A DNA stretch of 5,958 nucleotides, from NCBI GenBank assembly GCA_030150795.1, contig JASLFF010000541.1, forward strand, positions 1-5,958, in the 5' to 3' direction. Of this stretch, positions 4,363 to 5,958 are shown in pieces. This DNA comes from Terriglobales bacterium (GTDB lineage Bacteria; Acidobacteriota; Terriglobia; Terriglobales; Gp1-AA117). A model generated the notes under the pieces. The model did no database searches and was not told the DNA's origin. It worked only from the letters and a program-made list of their open reading frames with translations. The translations under genes and the position numbers were made by a program. The stretch's first letter is position 1. Every line of letters begins with the position of its first letter.

Positions 4363-5958
4363 TTAGTGTGCCAGCGCCAGTATCTCTGCATTCCAGAACG
4401 CTTGAGGGCGAAACACACTAGGCTCGGCATTCTTGACCGATGGCGCAATTGCCACCAGCGCGTCTTTGTTGATCAGATAGATGAAAGGTTCCTGTTCCCA
4501 GGCAATCTGCTGTACGCGGTCCCAGTATTGCTTGCGCTTGTGCTCATCGCCTGAAGCCGCCTGCGCGCGCATGAGCTTGTCGACCTCCGCTTCCCACGAT
4601 GTTGCAGGCGATTTCTGGCTTGGATTCCATTGGTGATTGTCTGCGGAGCTCAGCCACACTGCCATCTGCGAATTGGGATCGAGTTCTACGTTCTGGAACC
4701 CCAGCAAGCAAGCTTCATAGTTGTACGACTGTGTCATGCGCTCGAGCAGAGAATTGAAATCCAGCGTGACAACGTTCACCTTGATCCCAATCTTTTTCAA
4801 GTCCTGCTGGATCATGGTTGCCATGCTTTCACGCGCGCGATTGCCGGCATTGGTGGCGATGGAGAACTCCACGGGATTCCCGTTCCTGTCTTTTAAGGTA
4901 TCGCCTATGAGTTGAAAGCCATCCTGCTGCAGCCTGTGCAACGCGCTGGATGTGTCATACGGATGTGGCGTTAAGCTTGCATTAAACCAGAACTTATTGC
5001 TGGGTGAAATGATTCCGATAGCCGGAACCGCGTGTCCGCGATACACAACTCGCGCCAGATCATTGCGGTTGATCGCTTCAGAGACTGCCCGACGGAAGTT
5101 TGTGGACGTGAACCACGTTTTCTTATAAGCAGGTATCGGGGCGCTTGGAACCTGGTTAAACCAGAGCTGCTCCGTGTCTGTGGAGGCGCCTGCGTCACGA
5201 ACAGACGCGCTGTCGGAAGAAAGCTTTTCAAAGATCGCCGGCGAGACGGTATTGATTAAATGTACTTCGCCTCGCTTGTAGCGCATGGCTTCAATTTCTG
5301 GGTTCTGTTCAATATCCAGCCGGATTGAATCCAAGTATGGAAGCTGCTTCCCGGCTGCATCTTTTTTCCAGTAATACGGATTGCGCTTCAACAGCAGGTA
5401 TGACCCTGCCTTGCGATCAGAAATATAAAAAGGCCCCAGCGCAGCCATTTCTTTTTGCGGTGACTTTGCTGAAAGAATGGCAACGGTATCGAATAAGTTC
5501 ACAAGATTAGCCACAGGCGCCGGGAAATCGATCTCAATTTCGTGGGCTGAAATCACCCGTGTTGCCAGCTTCCCTTCAGCTGAGCGAAATGAGTCGCCGG
5601 TGCTGGAGTGCAGTGCTGGGTCCATCAACTGCTGCATGGTGTAGGCAACATCGTCTGCTGAAAAAGGAGTGCCATCAGAGTACTTCAGGCCCTCTCGTAG
5701 TTTGAATCGGATGCGTTTGCCGCCTTCTGAAACTTTCCAGGACGTAGCAAGGTCGGGCTCTGCTTTGAGTGTTATCCGATTCACCCGCACCAGCACGCCA
5801 CCGGTCAAATAACGAATGGTTTCAGACGCTTCGTCCTCCACCAACAGGGGATTGAATGTCTTAGGCTCAGCCCGCAGGCAGAAGCGTAGTTCTCCCCCGG
5901 TCTGGGCAAACATGGAAATAAAGCCCACCATCCATATAACGAGAACTAAATAAAGCCG
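4363..5958 (-). CDS. Peptide-type ABC transporter substrate-binding protein (SBP family 5), 5' end outside window
   Basis: At least 531 residues of an exported solute-binding protein of the DppA/OppA class (SBP_bac_5). An ATG exists at 5931, but the frame stays open through the right edge. The residues upstream of that ATG (RLYLVLVIW) join MVGFISMFAQ into a typical hydrophobic signal sequence, so the true start is probably beyond 5958. Counting from the 5931 Met, family landmarks are LREGLKYSDGTPFSADDVAY (78-97), the LGPFYI...LLLKRNPYYW block (165-188), FRRAVSEAINRNDLARVVY (279-297) and QQDLKKIGIKVNV (375-387). The C-terminal EPFIYLINKD segment also fits. Length is normal and the C-terminus complete. 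No lipobox cysteine is visible near the cleavage region, so it may be a soluble periplasmic protein. It is followed after 6 nt by the ATPase. The ligand is probably oligopeptides, but cannot be fixed from sequence. Confidence 0.95.
   Translation of the reverse strand, partial: RLYLVLVIWMVGFISMFAQTGGELRFCLRAEPKTFNPLLVEDEASETIRYLTGGVLVRVNRITLKAEPDLATSWKVSEGGKRIRFKLREGLKYSDGTPFSADDVAYTMQQLMDPALHSSTGDSFRSAEGKLATRVISAHEIEIDFPAPVANLVNLFDTVAILSAKSPQKEMAALGPFYISDRKAGSYLLLKRNPYYWKKDAAGKQLPYLDSIRLDIEQNPEIEAMRYKRGEVHLINTVSPAIFEKLSSDSASVRDAGASTDTEQLWFNQVPSAPIPAYKKTWFTSTNFRRAVSEAINRNDLARVVYRGHAVPAIGIISPSNKFWFNASLTPHPYDTSSALHRLQQDGFQLIGDTLKDRNGNPVEFSIATNAGNRARESMATMIQQDLKKIGIKVNVVTLDFNSLLERMTQSYNYEACLLGFQNVELDPNSQMAVWLSSADNHQWNPSQKSPATSWEAEVDKLMRAQAASGDEHKRKQYWDRVQQIAWEQEPFIYLINKDALVAIAPSVKNAEPSVFRPQAFWNAEILALAH

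Noticed and set aside
4363..5931. ATG at 5931 as the true start of the substrate-binding protein
   Set aside because: The frame continues upstream to the edge with hydrophobic residues that complete a signal peptide; starting at 5931 would truncate it.

Overview
The window looks like chromosomal DNA of a soil-type Acidobacteriota (Terriglobia-like). This rests on remembered family resemblance, not a search: an S8 protease ending in SI(I/V/T)WG repeats, a membrane domain of the kind found at the N-terminus of acidobacterial GGDEF and HD-GYP proteins, and a small zinc-ribbon protein of a type I associate with that phylum. Base composition is moderate. No phage, IS, CRISPR, tRNA or rRNA sequence was seen. 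All seven genes are on the minus strand, so they are described right to left in transcription order.

Right part (5958 to 3541): an extracytoplasmic peptide-type substrate-binding protein, whose start lies beyond the right edge, is followed after 6 nt by a DppD/OppD-type ATPase. They look co-transcribed. The permeases and the partner ATPase are not in the window.

Middle (3540 to 557): a 279-nt leader with one plausible promoter precedes a short ORF for a 42-residue single-span membrane peptide with a strong Shine-Dalgarno. Next come a secreted subtilisin-family (S8) protease and, 2 nt after its stop codon, a polytopic membrane protein that resembles a signalling sensor domain without its output domain. 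A good intrinsic terminator (460-494) ends this unit. The protease's last 75 residues hold a strict six-residue Trp-Gly repeat.

Left part (439 to 1): a 59-residue CPXCG-type cysteine-rich protein, and then the first 55 residues of a zinc-ribbon protein that runs off the left edge. Both are shorter in the window than a typical ORF cutoff and are easily missed.

A possible functional link (inference) is that the secreted protease releases peptides which the adjacent Dpp/Opp-type system imports. The most unusual part is the compact sORF-protease-membrane domain cassette, which may be an uncharacterised secreted-protease module.
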